Of a stretch of DNA of 64,000 nt, positions 28,657 through 37,646 are shown in pieces. The first letter of the stretch is position 1. Each line of letters begins with the position of its first letter. The notes below the pieces were generated by a model. It worked only from the letters and a program-made list of their open reading frames with translations. It ran no database searches and was not told where the DNA came from. A program made the position numbers and the translations under genes. Origin of the DNA: Rhizobium esperanzae. Lineage in GTDB: Bacteria; Pseudomonadota; Alphaproteobacteria; Rhizobiales; Rhizobiaceae. The stretch lies in contig NZ_JACIFY010000021.1 in the NCBI RefSeq assembly GCF_014197615.1, positions 60,575-124,574 on the forward strand, given 5' to 3'.

Positions 28657-29280
28657 CTACATCTTCGAAATCACCTCATCCTCGCCGTCACGATCGGCGG
28701 CGAGCTGGGCTGCCTGGGCCATGATCGCCGGAATGATGCCGGAGATTTCGTCGACGACGAGCGGCTGCACCCGGTGGGCGGTGTGCAGGAAGCCTTCGTC
28801 CGTCATATGGCGCATCAGTTCCATCATCGGATCCCAGAAACCGTTGATGTTGGCAAAGACCATCGGCTTTTCGTGGCGGCCGAGCTGCGCCCAGGTCATG
28901 ATCTCGACGATCTCTTCCAGCGTGCCGATGCCGCCGGGCAGCGCGACGAAAGCGTCGGAACGCTCGAACATCGTGTGTTTGCGCGCGTGCATGTCAGGGG
29001 TTACAATAAGCTCGTTGAGCTGACCGAGCGAGTGGCGAGTCGCTTCCATATCGATCAGGAATTCGGGAATGATACCTGTCACCTGACCGCCGCCTGAAAG
29101 CACCCCGCTTGCAACCGCGCCCATGATGCCTTTGGTGCCCCCGCCATAGACGAGGCGCAGGCCGTATTCGGCGATCTCTCTTCCGAGAGCACGCCCGGCC
29201 GCCATGTGGGAGGGATCGCGTCCCGGCCTGGAGCCGCAGTAAACGCAGATGGATCGAATCGATACAGATTGCTCGGTCAT
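28657..29280 (-). CDS. LOG family protein (cytokinin riboside 5'-monophosphate phosphoribohydrolase-like)
   Basis: A 207-residue TIGR00730 Rossmann-fold protein. Both LOG motifs are present: GGGTKGIMG at 46-54 and PGGIGTLEE at 115-123. Plant and some bacterial LOG proteins release free cytokinin base from its nucleotide; many bacterial members act generally on AMP-type nucleotides. In a plant-associated genus a cytokinin link is possible but unproven. The frame is open to 29487, but the conserved part begins near MTEQSVSIRSICVYCGS at 29280. Divergent from the LysM protein gene. Confidence 0.88.
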   Translation of the reverse strand: MTEQSVSIRSICVYCGSRPGRDPSHMAAGRALGREIAEYGLRLVYGGGTKGIMGAVASGVLSGGGQVTGIIPEFLIDMEATRHSLGQLNELIVTPDMHARKHTMFERSDAFVALPGGIGTLEEIVEIMTWAQLGRHEKPMVFANINGFWDPMMELMRHMTDEGFLHTAHRVQPLVVDEISGIIPAIMAQAAQLAADRDGEDEVISKM

Positions 29281-29435
29281 AAGGGGCAAACAACTATTCC
29301 ATTTCAATGCAGTCAAGAAAATTGACTGAAAAGCAGCGTGCCTAGCTTGCCTAATTGCTTTGAATGCTTGTGAAAAGCAACGGGAATCGCTAGCAATTTT
29401 GGTTACTACGGCAAATTGCCGCCTGGGGAGACATA

Positions 29436-31475
29436 ATGATGAAGAACCGTGCCGGCTTGCTGGCCCTTGCAGTCCTCGTAATCGCAATCCTACTGATGGT
29501 GTTTTTTGTCATGCCGCGCATCGGCGGCGATGCAGCCAAGGTCGGCGACGCCATCAACCAGGCGAGCACGGAGCTCAAGAACACGGTTAACGAAGCGGCA
29601 AAGACATCGCGCTCGACCGTCGCCGACGCGGCTGCGGTCACCGACAAGGTGGGACGCCTGTCGACCGATGCCGGCGTGTCGCTCAGTGAACTCAAGGCGC
29701 TGTTTGCCGACGGCAAAGGCCCTGCCGACGATGTCTTCACCGCCGCCAAGACCAAGGCTGTCAAGGCGCTGACCGCCCTTGCCGATTTCGCAATCCCCGA
29801 GGGGCTCGATCCCGCGACCCAGGCCATTGCAACCAAGGCTAAGGAAGGCGGCGCGAAGGCGCTCGCCATCATCCAGACGCTGCCGGAGAACATTGCCGAT
29901 GCGCTTGTCGCCATCGCCAAGGCCGAGGCAGCATTGACCGGTGCGCCCGAGCCCGCCCCTGCTGCAAACAACGCAGCGGCGACTGCCGGCCCGAAGCTTC
30001 CGGCCTTCGACGTCTTGCGCGTCGAGCCCGACGGCTCGACGGTGATTGCCGGCTCCGCCGAACCGAACGGCAAGCTCGAAGTGCTTGACGGCGAGAAGGT
30101 GGTGACGACGGCCGATGTCGGTGCGAGCGGCGATTTCGCTGCCGTTCTCGACGATCCGCTTTCGGCCGGCGACCACCAGCTCGTGCTCAAGTTCACCGGC
30201 AAGGACGGCAAGAGCACGCTTTCCGAGGAGGTTGCGACGATTTCCGTGCCGAAGGACGGCAATGGCGCCAATCTGCTCGCCATGGTCTCCAAACCCGGCG
30301 CAGCAAGCCGCATCATCACCGCACCGAAGGCCGGAACCGAAGTCGCCGACGCCTCCAATCCGATGGCGGCGCCTGCCGACAAGCCGGCAACGGGCGAGAC
30401 CGCGGCTGCGCCTGCCGCAACCGGCGAACTGGCGCTGCAGACGCCAAACCTCAGCGACGCCGCCGCCTCCGACAATGCTGCGACGGCACCGGCCATTCCC
30501 GGCACCGCCGCACCCGACAAGACCAATGCGCCCGATGTGATGGTCAATGCCGTCGAAATCGAAGGCGACAAGATCTTCATCGCCGGCACGACGCGCTCCA
30601 ACGCCAAGGTCATCGGTTATGCCGACGACAGCCTCGTCGGCCAGGACACGGCCGGTTCCGACGGCCATTTCGTCATCGACGGCGTGGTGGCGCTTTCGGT
30701 CGGCGACCACAAGATCCGCGTCGATGTCGTCGATCCCGCCGGCAAGGTGATCGTGCGCGCAGCGGTGAATTTCAATCGCCCGGCCGGCGATCAGGTCAGG
30801 GTCGCCGCGCAAGCCGGTCCCGCCGACGCGGATGGCGCTTCCACGATGGTGCCGCTCGACGAGGGCGAGCTCGGCAAGCGCAAGGCCGAAGCCGGCAAGG
30901 CTTTCGGCCTGCTGAAGGGGCTGTTTGCCGACGGCAAGCTGCCCGGCGCCGAACAGCTTGCGGCGGCGCGCTCGGCAACGGAATTCGCGCTGCGCTCCGT
31001 CGCCGACTTCCGCCCGGCGGCCGATGCGCCCGACGCCTTCAAGCAAACGTCCGGCTCCGCCTCTGAGGTCGCCGGCAATGCGCTGAAGCTGCTGCAGAGC
31101 CTGCCCGGGGATGCGAAGTCCGTCGGCGCAGCACTCGACAAGCTCGGCAGCCTGATCGCCGAGCTCACCGCGGCACCCCAGCCGACTGCACCCGCTGCCA
31201 ACGAGGTCGGAAGCAACCAGCCGAAGACGATCGAACAGGCGCCGCTGACGGCAAACAATGCGGCGGTCATCATTCGCCGCGGCGACACGCTGTGGCAGAT
31301 CTCGCGCCGCACCTATGGCCTCGGCGTTCGCTATACGACGATCTACATCGCCAACGAGGACAAGATCGTCGATCCCGATCGCATCCGTCCCGGCCAGATC
31401 TTCGGCCTGCCGAAGGATGCGTTGCCGAATGCCGAAGAGCTGCACCGCAAGCGGCTCTCCAAGCAGCATCTCTAA
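29436..31475 (+). CDS. LysM-domain periplasmic protein with duplicated helical and Ig-like domains
   Basis: A 679-residue protein anchored by an N-terminal hydrophobic helix (about residues 5-25). Visible order: helical domain A1 (89-175), Ig-like domain 1 (188-278), Ala/Pro-rich linker, Ig-like domain 2 (367-450), helical domain A2 (496-586), and a C-terminal LysM (609-658; RRGDTLWQISRRTYG ... RPGQIFGLP). A1 and A2 are copies, both starting LFADGK and containing a IQTLP/LQSLP turn. LysM should bind peptidoglycan, so it may bridge inner membrane and wall. GGGGAGA lies before two adjacent ATGs. Function unknown; a strong terminator follows. Confidence 0.85.
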   Translation: MMKNRAGLLALAVLVIAILLMVFFVMPRIGGDAAKVGDAINQASTELKNTVNEAAKTSRSTVADAAAVTDKVGRLSTDAGVSLSELKALFADGKGPADDVFTAAKTKAVKALTALADFAIPEGLDPATQAIATKAKEGGAKALAIIQTLPENIADALVAIAKAEAALTGAPEPAPAANNAAATAGPKLPAFDVLRVEPDGSTVIAGSAEPNGKLEVLDGEKVVTTADVGASGDFAAVLDDPLSAGDHQLVLKFTGKDGKSTLSEEVATISVPKDGNGANLLAMVSKPGAASRIITAPKAGTEVADASNPMAAPADKPATGETAAAPAATGELALQTPNLSDAAASDNAATAPAIPGTAAPDKTNAPDVMVNAVEIEGDKIFIAGTTRSNAKVIGYADDSLVGQDTAGSDGHFVIDGVVALSVGDHKIRVDVVDPAGKVIVRAAVNFNRPAGDQVRVAAQAGPADADGASTMVPLDEGELGKRKAEAGKAFGLLKGLFADGKLPGAEQLAAARSATEFALRSVADFRPAADAPDAFKQTSGSASEVAGNALKLLQSLPGDAKSVGAALDKLGSLIAELTAAPQPTAPAANEVGSNQPKTIEQAPLTANNAAVIIRRGDTLWQISRRTYGLGVRYTTIYIANEDKIVDPDRIRPGQIFGLPKDALPNAEELHRKRLSKQHL

Positions 31476-31493
31476 CATCGAACCGAGGCGATC

Positions 31494-31527
31494 AAGCCGG
31501 GCGGGATAACCGCCCGGCTTGGCTTTT
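31494..31527 (+). terminator. Rho-independent terminator of LysM gene
   Basis: AAGCCGGGCGG (31494-31504) and CCGCCCGGCTT (31510-31520) form a perfect 11-base stem with a 5-base loop, followed by GGCTTTTC. It lies 18 bases after the stop. Confidence 0.9.
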
Positions 31528-31687
31528 CCCGAACCCCGCACTTGTTGTATTCGTCCGGCCGGCACCCTATCTGGCGATGGCGGCTCGGAATCGCGGGAAA
31601 CGCTTTCAGGCACGTCCCACGGCCCGCGCTTTGCCGGGCATCGAAGCGCCGCGACCGCGGCAAGTCCCATCCGGACTGGAGACAGGC

Positions 31688-33565
31688 ATGGCAAACAGCA
31701 AGACAGTCTCGGAATCCAACCTGCTGCAGACGCTGCTCAACCTCTGGCCCTATATGTGGCCGGCCGGCCGCACCGACCTGAAGATGCGCGTCGTCTGGGC
31801 CTCGGTCTTCCTGCTGATCTCCAAGTTCGTGCTGCTGCTCGTCCCCTATTTCTTCAAGTGGTCGACCGATGCTTTGAACGGCAGGATGGATCTTGCCGGC
31901 ACCGTGCCGCCGCTGCTTGCCGGCGCCATCGCGCTTGTCATCGCCTATAACGTCACCCGGCTGATCCAGCTCGGCCTCAACCAGCTGCGCGATGCGCTGT
32001 TTGCCAGCGTCGGGCAGCATGCGGTGCGCCAGCTCGCCTACAGGACCTTCGTGCACATGCACGAGCTGTCGCTGCGTTTCCATCTGGAGCGCAAGACCGG
32101 CGGCCTCTCGCGCATCATCGAGCGCGGCACCAAAGGCATCGAAACGATCGTGCGCTTCACGATCCTCAATTCGGTTCCGACCGTCATCGAATTCCTGCTG
32201 ACGGCGGCGATCTTCTGGTGGGGCTACGGCTTCTCCTATCTCGCCGTCACCGCCTTTACGGTCTGGGCCTATATCTGGTTCACGATCCGCGCCTCCGACT
32301 GGCGCATCGCCATCCGCCGATCGATGAACGACAGTGATACCGACGCCAACACCAAGGCGATCGACTCGCTGCTCAATTTCGAAACCGTCAAATATTTCGG
32401 CAACGAAGAGATGGAGGCGAAACGCTTCGACAAGTCGATGGAGCGCTACGAGAAGGCGGCGACCGATGTCTGGACGTCGCTCGGCTGGCTGAACTTCGGC
32501 CAAGGCGTCATCTTCGGCATCGGCACGACGATCATGCTGGTGCTGTCGGCGCTGGCCGTGCAGCGCGGCGAGCAGACGGTCGGCGATTTCGTCTTCGTCA
32601 ATTCGATGCTGCTGCAGCTTTCCGCGCCGCTCAACTTCATCGGCTTCGTCTACCGCGAAATCCGCCAGGGCCTGACCGACATCGAGCAGATGTTCGATCT
32701 CCTGGAGGTCAAGGCCGAGGTCAAGGACGCGCCTGACGCGACCGAGCTTCGGATCGGCCAGGGCGCGATCGCCTTCAAGGACGTGCAGTTCGCCTACGAC
32801 CCGGCCCGCCCGATCCTGAAGGGCATCTCCTTCGAGGTGCCGGCCGGCAAGACGGTTGCCGTCGTCGGCCCGTCGGGCGCCGGCAAATCGACGCTGTCGC
32901 GCCTGCTCTATCGCTTCTACGATATCCAGAGCGGCACGATCACCGTCGACGGCCAGGATATCCGCGGTGTGACGCAGAAGAGCCTGCGCTCTCATATCGG
33001 CATGGTGCCGCAGGATACCGTGCTCTTCAACGACACGGTCGCCTACAATATTCGCTACGGCCGCACGTCGGCCAGCGACGGCGAGGTCTTTGCAGCGGCC
33101 GAGGTGGCGCAGATCGCGCATTTCATCGAGGCGCTGCCCGAGGGGTTCGAGACCAAGGTCGGCGAACGCGGGCTGAAGCTTTCGGGCGGCGAGAAGCAGC
33201 GGGTGGCGATCGCCCGCACCATCCTGAAGGCGCCGCCGATCCTGATCCTCGACGAGGCGACATCGGCGCTCGACACGACGACGGAACGGGAAATCCAGAC
33301 CGCGCTCGACATGGTGTCGAAAAACCGCACGACGCTGGTCATTGCCCACCGGCTGTCGACCGTCATCGGCGCCGACGAGATCATCGTCTTGAAAAGCGGC
33401 GAGATCGCCGAGCGCGGGACACATGCCGCCCTGCTCGAACAGAACGGCCTCTATGCCTCGATGTGGAACCGCCAGCGCGAGGCGACGCAGGCGGAGGAAC
33501 ATCTGAAGCAGGTGCGCGAAAGCGACGATCTCGGCGTGATCACGCGGCTTGCTCCGGCCAGCTGA
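31688..33565 (+). CDS. Atm1-type ABC exporter (half-transporter, permease plus ATPase)
   Basis: A 625-residue half-transporter that would work as a homodimer in the inner membrane. The N-terminal six-helix permease (about 40-340) resembles mitochondrial ABCB7/Atm1 (NYxTR-type VTRLIQLGLNQLRDALFASV; RxxELSLRFHLERKTGGLSRIIERGTKGI). The ATPase has Walker A GPSGAGKST (394-402), signature LSGGEKQR (498-505) and Walker B LILILDEATSALD near 519. Bacterial relatives export glutathione-linked metals or metabolites. GGAGACAGGC precedes the ATG; the frame to 31292 is inside the previous gene. Confidence 0.92.
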   Translation: MANSKTVSESNLLQTLLNLWPYMWPAGRTDLKMRVVWASVFLLISKFVLLLVPYFFKWSTDALNGRMDLAGTVPPLLAGAIALVIAYNVTRLIQLGLNQLRDALFASVGQHAVRQLAYRTFVHMHELSLRFHLERKTGGLSRIIERGTKGIETIVRFTILNSVPTVIEFLLTAAIFWWGYGFSYLAVTAFTVWAYIWFTIRASDWRIAIRRSMNDSDTDANTKAIDSLLNFETVKYFGNEEMEAKRFDKSMERYEKAATDVWTSLGWLNFGQGVIFGIGTTIMLVLSALAVQRGEQTVGDFVFVNSMLLQLSAPLNFIGFVYREIRQGLTDIEQMFDLLEVKAEVKDAPDATELRIGQGAIAFKDVQFAYDPARPILKGISFEVPAGKTVAVVGPSGAGKSTLSRLLYRFYDIQSGTITVDGQDIRGVTQKSLRSHIGMVPQDTVLFNDTVAYNIRYGRTSASDGEVFAAAEVAQIAHFIEALPEGFETKVGERGLKLSGGEKQRVAIARTILKAPPILILDEATSALDTTTEREIQTALDMVSKNRTTLVIAHRLSTVIGADEIIVLKSGEIAERGTHAALLEQNGLYASMWNRQREATQAEEHLKQVRESDDLGVITRLAPAS

Positions 33566-33716
33566 ACCCAGGAGAAAGCTGAACAGGGAGAACGGCGCCG
33601 GCGGGCTTTTGTTGTTCAGAACCCCGGCGTCGGAACCAGTGCCGGGGCCACAGCATTGCCCCGGAGACGGTTTTTCGCTAACCAGCAAAAAACGACAACG
33701 CAAGGAGACCGACAGC

Positions 33717-34415
33717 ATGAGCCTGTTCAACACGGTTCGCAACACGATCGTCCCCGTGCATAAGGAGGGTTATCCCTTCGTTGCCGCCTTCTTCGTCGCG
33801 TCGCTGATCCTGGGCTGGATCTTCAAGCCGCTCTTCTGGATCGGCATGATCTTCACGCTGTGGTGCGCCTATTTCTTCCGTGATCCCGAACGCGTGACCC
33901 CGCAGGACGACGATCTGGTGATCTCCCCCGCCGACGGCAAGGTCTCGGCGATCCAGATGGTGACGCCGCCGGCCGAGCTCAACCTCGGCTCCGAGCCGAT
34001 GCTGCGCATCTCGGTGTTCATGAATGTTTTCAACTGCCATGTGAACCGGGCGCCGATGCGCGGGCGCATCGTCAGCATCAACTACCGCTCCGGCAGCTTC
34101 GTCAATGCCGAACTCGACAAGGCGAGCGAGGACAACGAGCGCAACGGGCTGGTGATCGAAACACGCCACGGCCAGATCGGCGTCGTGCAGATCGCCGGCC
34201 TCGTGGCGCGGCGTATCCTCTGCTGGGCAAACCCCAACGAGCCCGTCGATGCCGGCGAGCGCTTCGGGCTGATCCGTTTCGGCTCGCGGCTCGACGTGTT
34301 CCTGCCGGCCGGTGCGGCACCGCGTGTCTCGCTCGGCCAGACGGCGGTTGCCGGGGAAACTGTTATCGCCGAATTCGCCTCCGCCAAGGGTCCTGTCATC
34401 AGCCGCCGCAGCTAG
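33717..34415 (+). CDS. psd: Phosphatidylserine decarboxylase proenzyme
   Basis: Converts phosphatidylserine to phosphatidylethanolamine in the inner membrane. The 232-residue short-type proenzyme has an N-terminal hydrophobic hairpin (about 20-50), the core FFRDPERVTP and ISPADGKVS, HVNRAPMRG, and the self-cleavage Gly-Ser in RFGSRLD (Ser190 becomes the pyruvoyl group). AAGGAGA lies before the ATG. The gene is followed 17 bases later by pssA, which makes its substrate; the two form an operon. Confidence 0.95.
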   Translation: MSLFNTVRNTIVPVHKEGYPFVAAFFVASLILGWIFKPLFWIGMIFTLWCAYFFRDPERVTPQDDDLVISPADGKVSAIQMVTPPAELNLGSEPMLRISVFMNVFNCHVNRAPMRGRIVSINYRSGSFVNAELDKASEDNERNGLVIETRHGQIGVVQIAGLVARRILCWANPNEPVDAGERFGLIRFGSRLDVFLPAGAAPRVSLGQTAVAGETVIAEFASAKGPVISRRS

Positions 34416-34432
34416 GAAGATTGGAACGCGAT

Positions 34433-35278
34433 ATGGAAACGCCTTTTCCGCCTTTCGAGCCCAATGGGCCGGATGATTCTGCCCGCGGCCCGCGGCTGCG
34501 CGAAATCCCGCTGCGTCTCGTCTTTCCGAACCTCATCACCATCCTGGCGATCTGCGCCGGGCTGACCGGCATCCGGCTGGCTTTCGAAAACCGTTACGAA
34601 CTCGCCGTCTCGATGGTGCTGCTCGCCGCCTTCCTCGACGGCATCGACGGGCGCGTGGCACGACTGATGAAGGCGACCTCGAAGTTCGGGGCGCAGATGG
34701 ATTCGCTTGCCGACATCGTCAATTTCGGCGTCGCACCCGCCCTCGTCGTCTATGTCTTCGCACTCGACCAGGCCCGCTCGCTCGGCTGGATCGCCGCGCT
34801 GATCTATGCGATCGCCGCCGGGCTTCGCCTTGCGCGCTTCAACGTCATGGCCGAACGCGAGAACAAGGCGAGCTGGCAATCGGAATATTTCGTCGGCGTG
34901 CCGGCGCCAGCCGGCGCCATGCTGGTGCTGCTGCCGGTCTATCTCGGCTTCCTCGGGCTGGTGACGGATCGCACCTTTGCCTATCTCTCGTCGATCTACA
35001 CCGTCGCCATCGCCTTCCTGCTGATCAGCCGGCTGCCGGTCTGGTCCGGCAAATCGGAAGGCAGCCGCCTGCGGCGCGATCTCGTGCTGCCGATGATGCT
35101 CGGCGTCGTGCTCTATGTGGCTCTGCTGATGAGCTACACATGGGAGGTGATGGTTTTCACCGTTGCCGCCTACCTCGTTTCGCTTCCCTTCGGCGCGCGG
35201 AGATGGCGGCGCAAATACGGAACGCTGACGATCGAGGAACCCGGCGTCGGCGACGACGACATCGGCCGCCACATCTGA
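34433..35278 (+). CDS. pssA: Phosphatidylserine synthase
   Basis: CDP-alcohol phosphotransferase that makes phosphatidylserine from CDP-diacylglycerol and serine. The 281-residue membrane protein contains the family motif DGRVAR-x8-G-x3-D-x3-D complete in the segment around residues 73-95, plus about eight transmembrane segments. The frame can be read from a TTG at 34421, but the ATG at 34433 has better ribosome-site spacing (GGAAC). Co-transcribed with psd. Confidence 0.94.
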   Translation: METPFPPFEPNGPDDSARGPRLREIPLRLVFPNLITILAICAGLTGIRLAFENRYELAVSMVLLAAFLDGIDGRVARLMKATSKFGAQMDSLADIVNFGVAPALVVYVFALDQARSLGWIAALIYAIAAGLRLARFNVMAERENKASWQSEYFVGVPAPAGAMLVLLPVYLGFLGLVTDRTFAYLSSIYTVAIAFLLISRLPVWSGKSEGSRLRRDLVLPMMLGVVLYVALLMSYTWEVMVFTVAAYLVSLPFGARRWRRKYGTLTIEEPGVGDDDIGRHI

Positions 35279-35587
35279 TCTTTGAGCATTTCCCGATTTT
35301 TCCGGCCGACGGGAATGCTTCTCGCTCTTCGTTGCGAAGGGTCCCCGCAAAAGTCTGTGCTTGGCCGGGGAAACTGTTTCGCGCTCTTTCCCCAGAAAAA
35401 CTGCCTTCGCACTTTTCCTGGAACCGCTCCCTTCAGTAAGTATTAACCAACGTAGGCTTCAGTTAAGCCTCGCGATTTATGGTGCGCGTTTACAAATCCT
35501 GATAAGCTGCGTCCCCATTTTGTCGCTATTCGTGATGAAACTTCAAAAAACAAAATACCCAGGGAAGATCCAGGTAAGGAGAGTATC
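35279..35587. other. 309-base gap: hairpins and leader of small gene
   Basis: GAGCATTTCCCG (35284-35295) faces CGGGAATGCTTCTC (from 35310), an imperfect hairpin after pssA of a type common in Rhizobium. A second imperfect palindrome follows around 35337-35387. The A+T-richer part after 35430 should hold the promoter of the 48-residue gene at 35588. No other gene was seen. Confidence 0.6.
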
Positions 35588-35734
35588 GTGACTTCGAAGA
35601 AGAGCAGTGCCGGTGAACAGCAGACCGCCAAGCCTGACCTCGCCGCCAACTATCGCCCGGTCGGCCTGAAGGCCGTTGTCGCAGCATCGCTGATGGCGAA
35701 GAACAAGCCGGGCAGCGTCAAGAAATCCGCCTAA
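35588..35734 (+). CDS. Small basic protein, 48 residues
   Basis: A short gene starting with GTG and preceded by an excellent ribosome site (AAGGAGA, 6 bases before). The product is basic and Lys/Ala/Ser-rich: it begins TSKKSSAGEQQ, has a central NYRPVGLKAVVAASLMAKNK and ends SVKKSA. No domain is recognised. The strong site, coding-like codon use and the clean stop support it as real. It stands alone, convergent with the SRAP gene. Function unknown; the middle segment could bind a protein or membrane. Confidence 0.72.
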   Translation: MTSKKSSAGEQQTAKPDLAANYRPVGLKAVVAASLMAKNKPGSVKKSA

Positions 35735-35793
35735 CGTGCTGCGCTTCCAACCGGAAAGGATAGGGCGCCGAGTGAAAATGGCGGATACCGTTT

Positions 35794-36558
35794 TCAGAAG
35801 AAACTGAGCTGGCCGTCGTCGGGCCTTTGCTTCTCGGGCGCCTTCAGCGGCTTTTCGACGACGACAGGTTCCTGCAAGTCCGGCCCCATATTCGCGACCT
35901 TGTTGACCCTGTCGGAGACCGGGATGGCCTCGAAGAAATCGTCCTGGACGGGCCGCATCAGGTCGACCACCTGGCGCGGCTCCTGCGTCTTGCAATCGAG
36001 CCAGCGCGAAAAATCCTCGGGCTTGATGACGACGGGCATGCGATCATGGATTGCCGATATGCCTGCATTGGCCGAGGTCGTCAGGATCGCGCCGGTATCG
36101 ACTTCCGAGCCATCGGCCGAAAACCATGTCTCCATCAGCCCGGCAAAGGCGACGACCCCGCCCCGTCGCGGCCGGATCCAATAGGCCTGCGGCCGCTCGC
36201 CGCTTTCCTTGGACGGGCGATGCCATTCGTAGAAGCCGGAGGCTGGAATGAGCACACGGCGGTGGCGCATGGCCGCGCGGAAGGAAGCCTTGCCGATCGC
36301 GGTTTCGGATCGGGCATTAATCAGCAGCGGGAAGTCCTGGGGATCCTTGACCCAGCCGGGCGTCAGGCCCCAGCGCACGAGCACGGCGCGCCGGTCGGGC
36401 AAATTGCTGCCCTGCTCCCTGCCCTCGCCCGACATAACGACAAGGATCGGCTGCGTTGGCGCGATATTGTAGCGCGCCGGAAAATCGTCGAGATCAAGAC
36501 CGGAGAAGAAATCGCGCAGGTCGGCGCTCGATATTGTCAGGGCGAAACGTCCACACAT
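35794..36558 (-). CDS. SOS response-associated peptidase (SRAP/HMCES/YedK)
   Basis: A 254-residue protein that crosslinks to abasic sites in single-stranded DNA through its N-terminal cysteine, protecting the lesion. Cys2 (MCGRF) is exposed after Met removal; the other active-site residues are visible as Asn81 (LINARSE), Glu111 (FYEWHR) and His171 (IHDRMPV). The C-terminal extension after about 215 is Pro/Glu/Lys-rich. It is a single gene between the small protein and YnfA. Confidence 0.93.
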   Translation of the reverse strand: MCGRFALTISSADLRDFFSGLDLDDFPARYNIAPTQPILVVMSGEGREQGSNLPDRRAVLVRWGLTPGWVKDPQDFPLLINARSETAIGKASFRAAMRHRRVLIPASGFYEWHRPSKESGERPQAYWIRPRRGGVVAFAGLMETWFSADGSEVDTGAILTTSANAGISAIHDRMPVVIKPEDFSRWLDCKTQEPRQVVDLMRPVQDDFFEAIPVSDRVNKVANMGPDLQEPVVVEKPLKAPEKQRPDDGQLSFF

Positions 36559-36675
36559 CGGTCTGTCTTTGCACCCGGCTCGTGCCCGGTCAAGGCGCCC
36601 AGCCTATCGGCCTGAAAGCGGAACGATTTTCGGAAACAGCGATGCGATAGTTGCTGCCCGCTTTGCGGGACATGC

Positions 36676-36996
36676 TCAGCCTCTCGGCCCAAAGAGAATG
36701 AGGCTCGTGCCGGCAAGGCAGATCAGCGCTCCGCCGATATCATAGCGATCGGGCACACGGGCTTCGATCAGCCAGAGCCAGGCCAGCGAAGCCACGATGT
36801 AGATGCCGCCATAGGCTGCGAAGGTGCGGCCGGCGGCTTCGCTCGGTACCAGCGTCAGAAGCCAGGCGAAAAGCGCCAGCGAGACCATGCCGGGCGCCAG
36901 CCACCAGAGGGGCTTTTCGAGCTTCAGCCATGCCCAGAAGGTAAAGCAGCCTGATATCTCGAAGACCGCGGCAAAGGCATAGATGATGTAGGTCAC
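36676..36996 (-). CDS. YnfA family (UPF0060) membrane protein
   Basis: A 106-residue inner-membrane protein with four transmembrane segments, resembling small multidrug-resistance type transporters. Family features are FAAVFEISGCFTFWAWLKLEKPLWWL near residue 8 and the AAYGGIYIVASLAWLW segment near 60. Function is not established for the family. Divergent from the Nudix gene. Confidence 0.9.
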   Translation of the reverse strand: MTYIIYAFAAVFEISGCFTFWAWLKLEKPLWWLAPGMVSLALFAWLLTLVPSEAAGRTFAAYGGIYIVASLAWLWLIEARVPDRYDIGGALICLAGTSLILFGPRG

Positions 36997-37075
36997 GGAA
37001 GCACCTTTCGAGCCCTTCGCATTTCTTCAGCGATATTCATCAGATAGGATGGGCCGTCACAGCAAGAGCAGCCCC

Positions 37076-37525
37076 ATGATCTCCACCGCTAAAGCCGCCT
37101 CCTCCGCCATTCTTGAACGCGATGGACGTTTCCTTCTGGTGTTGCGGCGCAATCCGCCTTCCGCCGACATGTATGCCTTTCCCGGCGGGCGCGGCGAACC
37201 GGGCGAAACGCCGGAGCAAACGGCATTGCGGGAATTCCGTGAGGAAACCGGCATTTCGGTGCGCAATCCGCGGCTGTTTTCGACTTATGACCTGAAGACA
37301 CATGCGGCCGATGGCAGCGTCAGCAGCCATTTCCTCCTGTCGGTCTTTCGGGTCGAGGCCGACGGAGACGCGGTGGCGGAAGCCGCCGACGATGCGGCCG
37401 CACTGGGCTGGTACACGGTGGACGAAATCCGGCTTCTGCCCGTGCCGCAAAGCGTGCTCGAATGCGCAGAGCGGTTGGATCAGGATGATTCGGCCGGATC
37501 GGCCTCAAATCCTGTCCTGGATTAA
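37076..37525 (+). CDS. Nudix hydrolase
   Basis: A 149-residue Nudix enzyme that would cleave a nucleoside diphosphate linked to another moiety. The Nudix box is complete: G-x5-E-x7-REFREETGI, starting in PGGRGEPGE near residue 42, with the metal-binding EE pair. The substrate is unknown; ADP-ribose or sugar-nucleotide type housecleaning is likely. The frame opens nine codons earlier (37049); neither start has a strong ribosome site. It is followed 121 bases later by a TIGR02301 gene. Confidence 0.87.
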   Translation: MISTAKAASSAILERDGRFLLVLRRNPPSADMYAFPGGRGEPGETPEQTALREFREETGISVRNPRLFSTYDLKTHAADGSVSSHFLLSVFRVEADGDAVAEAADDAAALGWYTVDEIRLLPVPQSVLECAERLDQDDSAGSASNPVLD

Positions 37526-37646
37526 AAAGTTGGAGCCTGATGTCATAAGAAAATCGTTCGGCATCGTGCTCCGGCGGCCAGCGAATAGAAGTGGAAATTT
37601 TCGGGGGCGCCTTGTTGCCGTCATGCTCAGCGTATCAACTATCAGC

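Noticed and set aside
29490..31694. Open minus-strand frame of 734 codons opposite the LysM gene
   Set aside because: Antisense to a protein with clear LysM and repeated domains; composition is typical of a shadow frame.
31472..33745. Open minus-strand frame of 757 codons opposite the ABC exporter
   Set aside because: Antisense to a complete ABC exporter; His/Arg/Asp-rich shadow composition.
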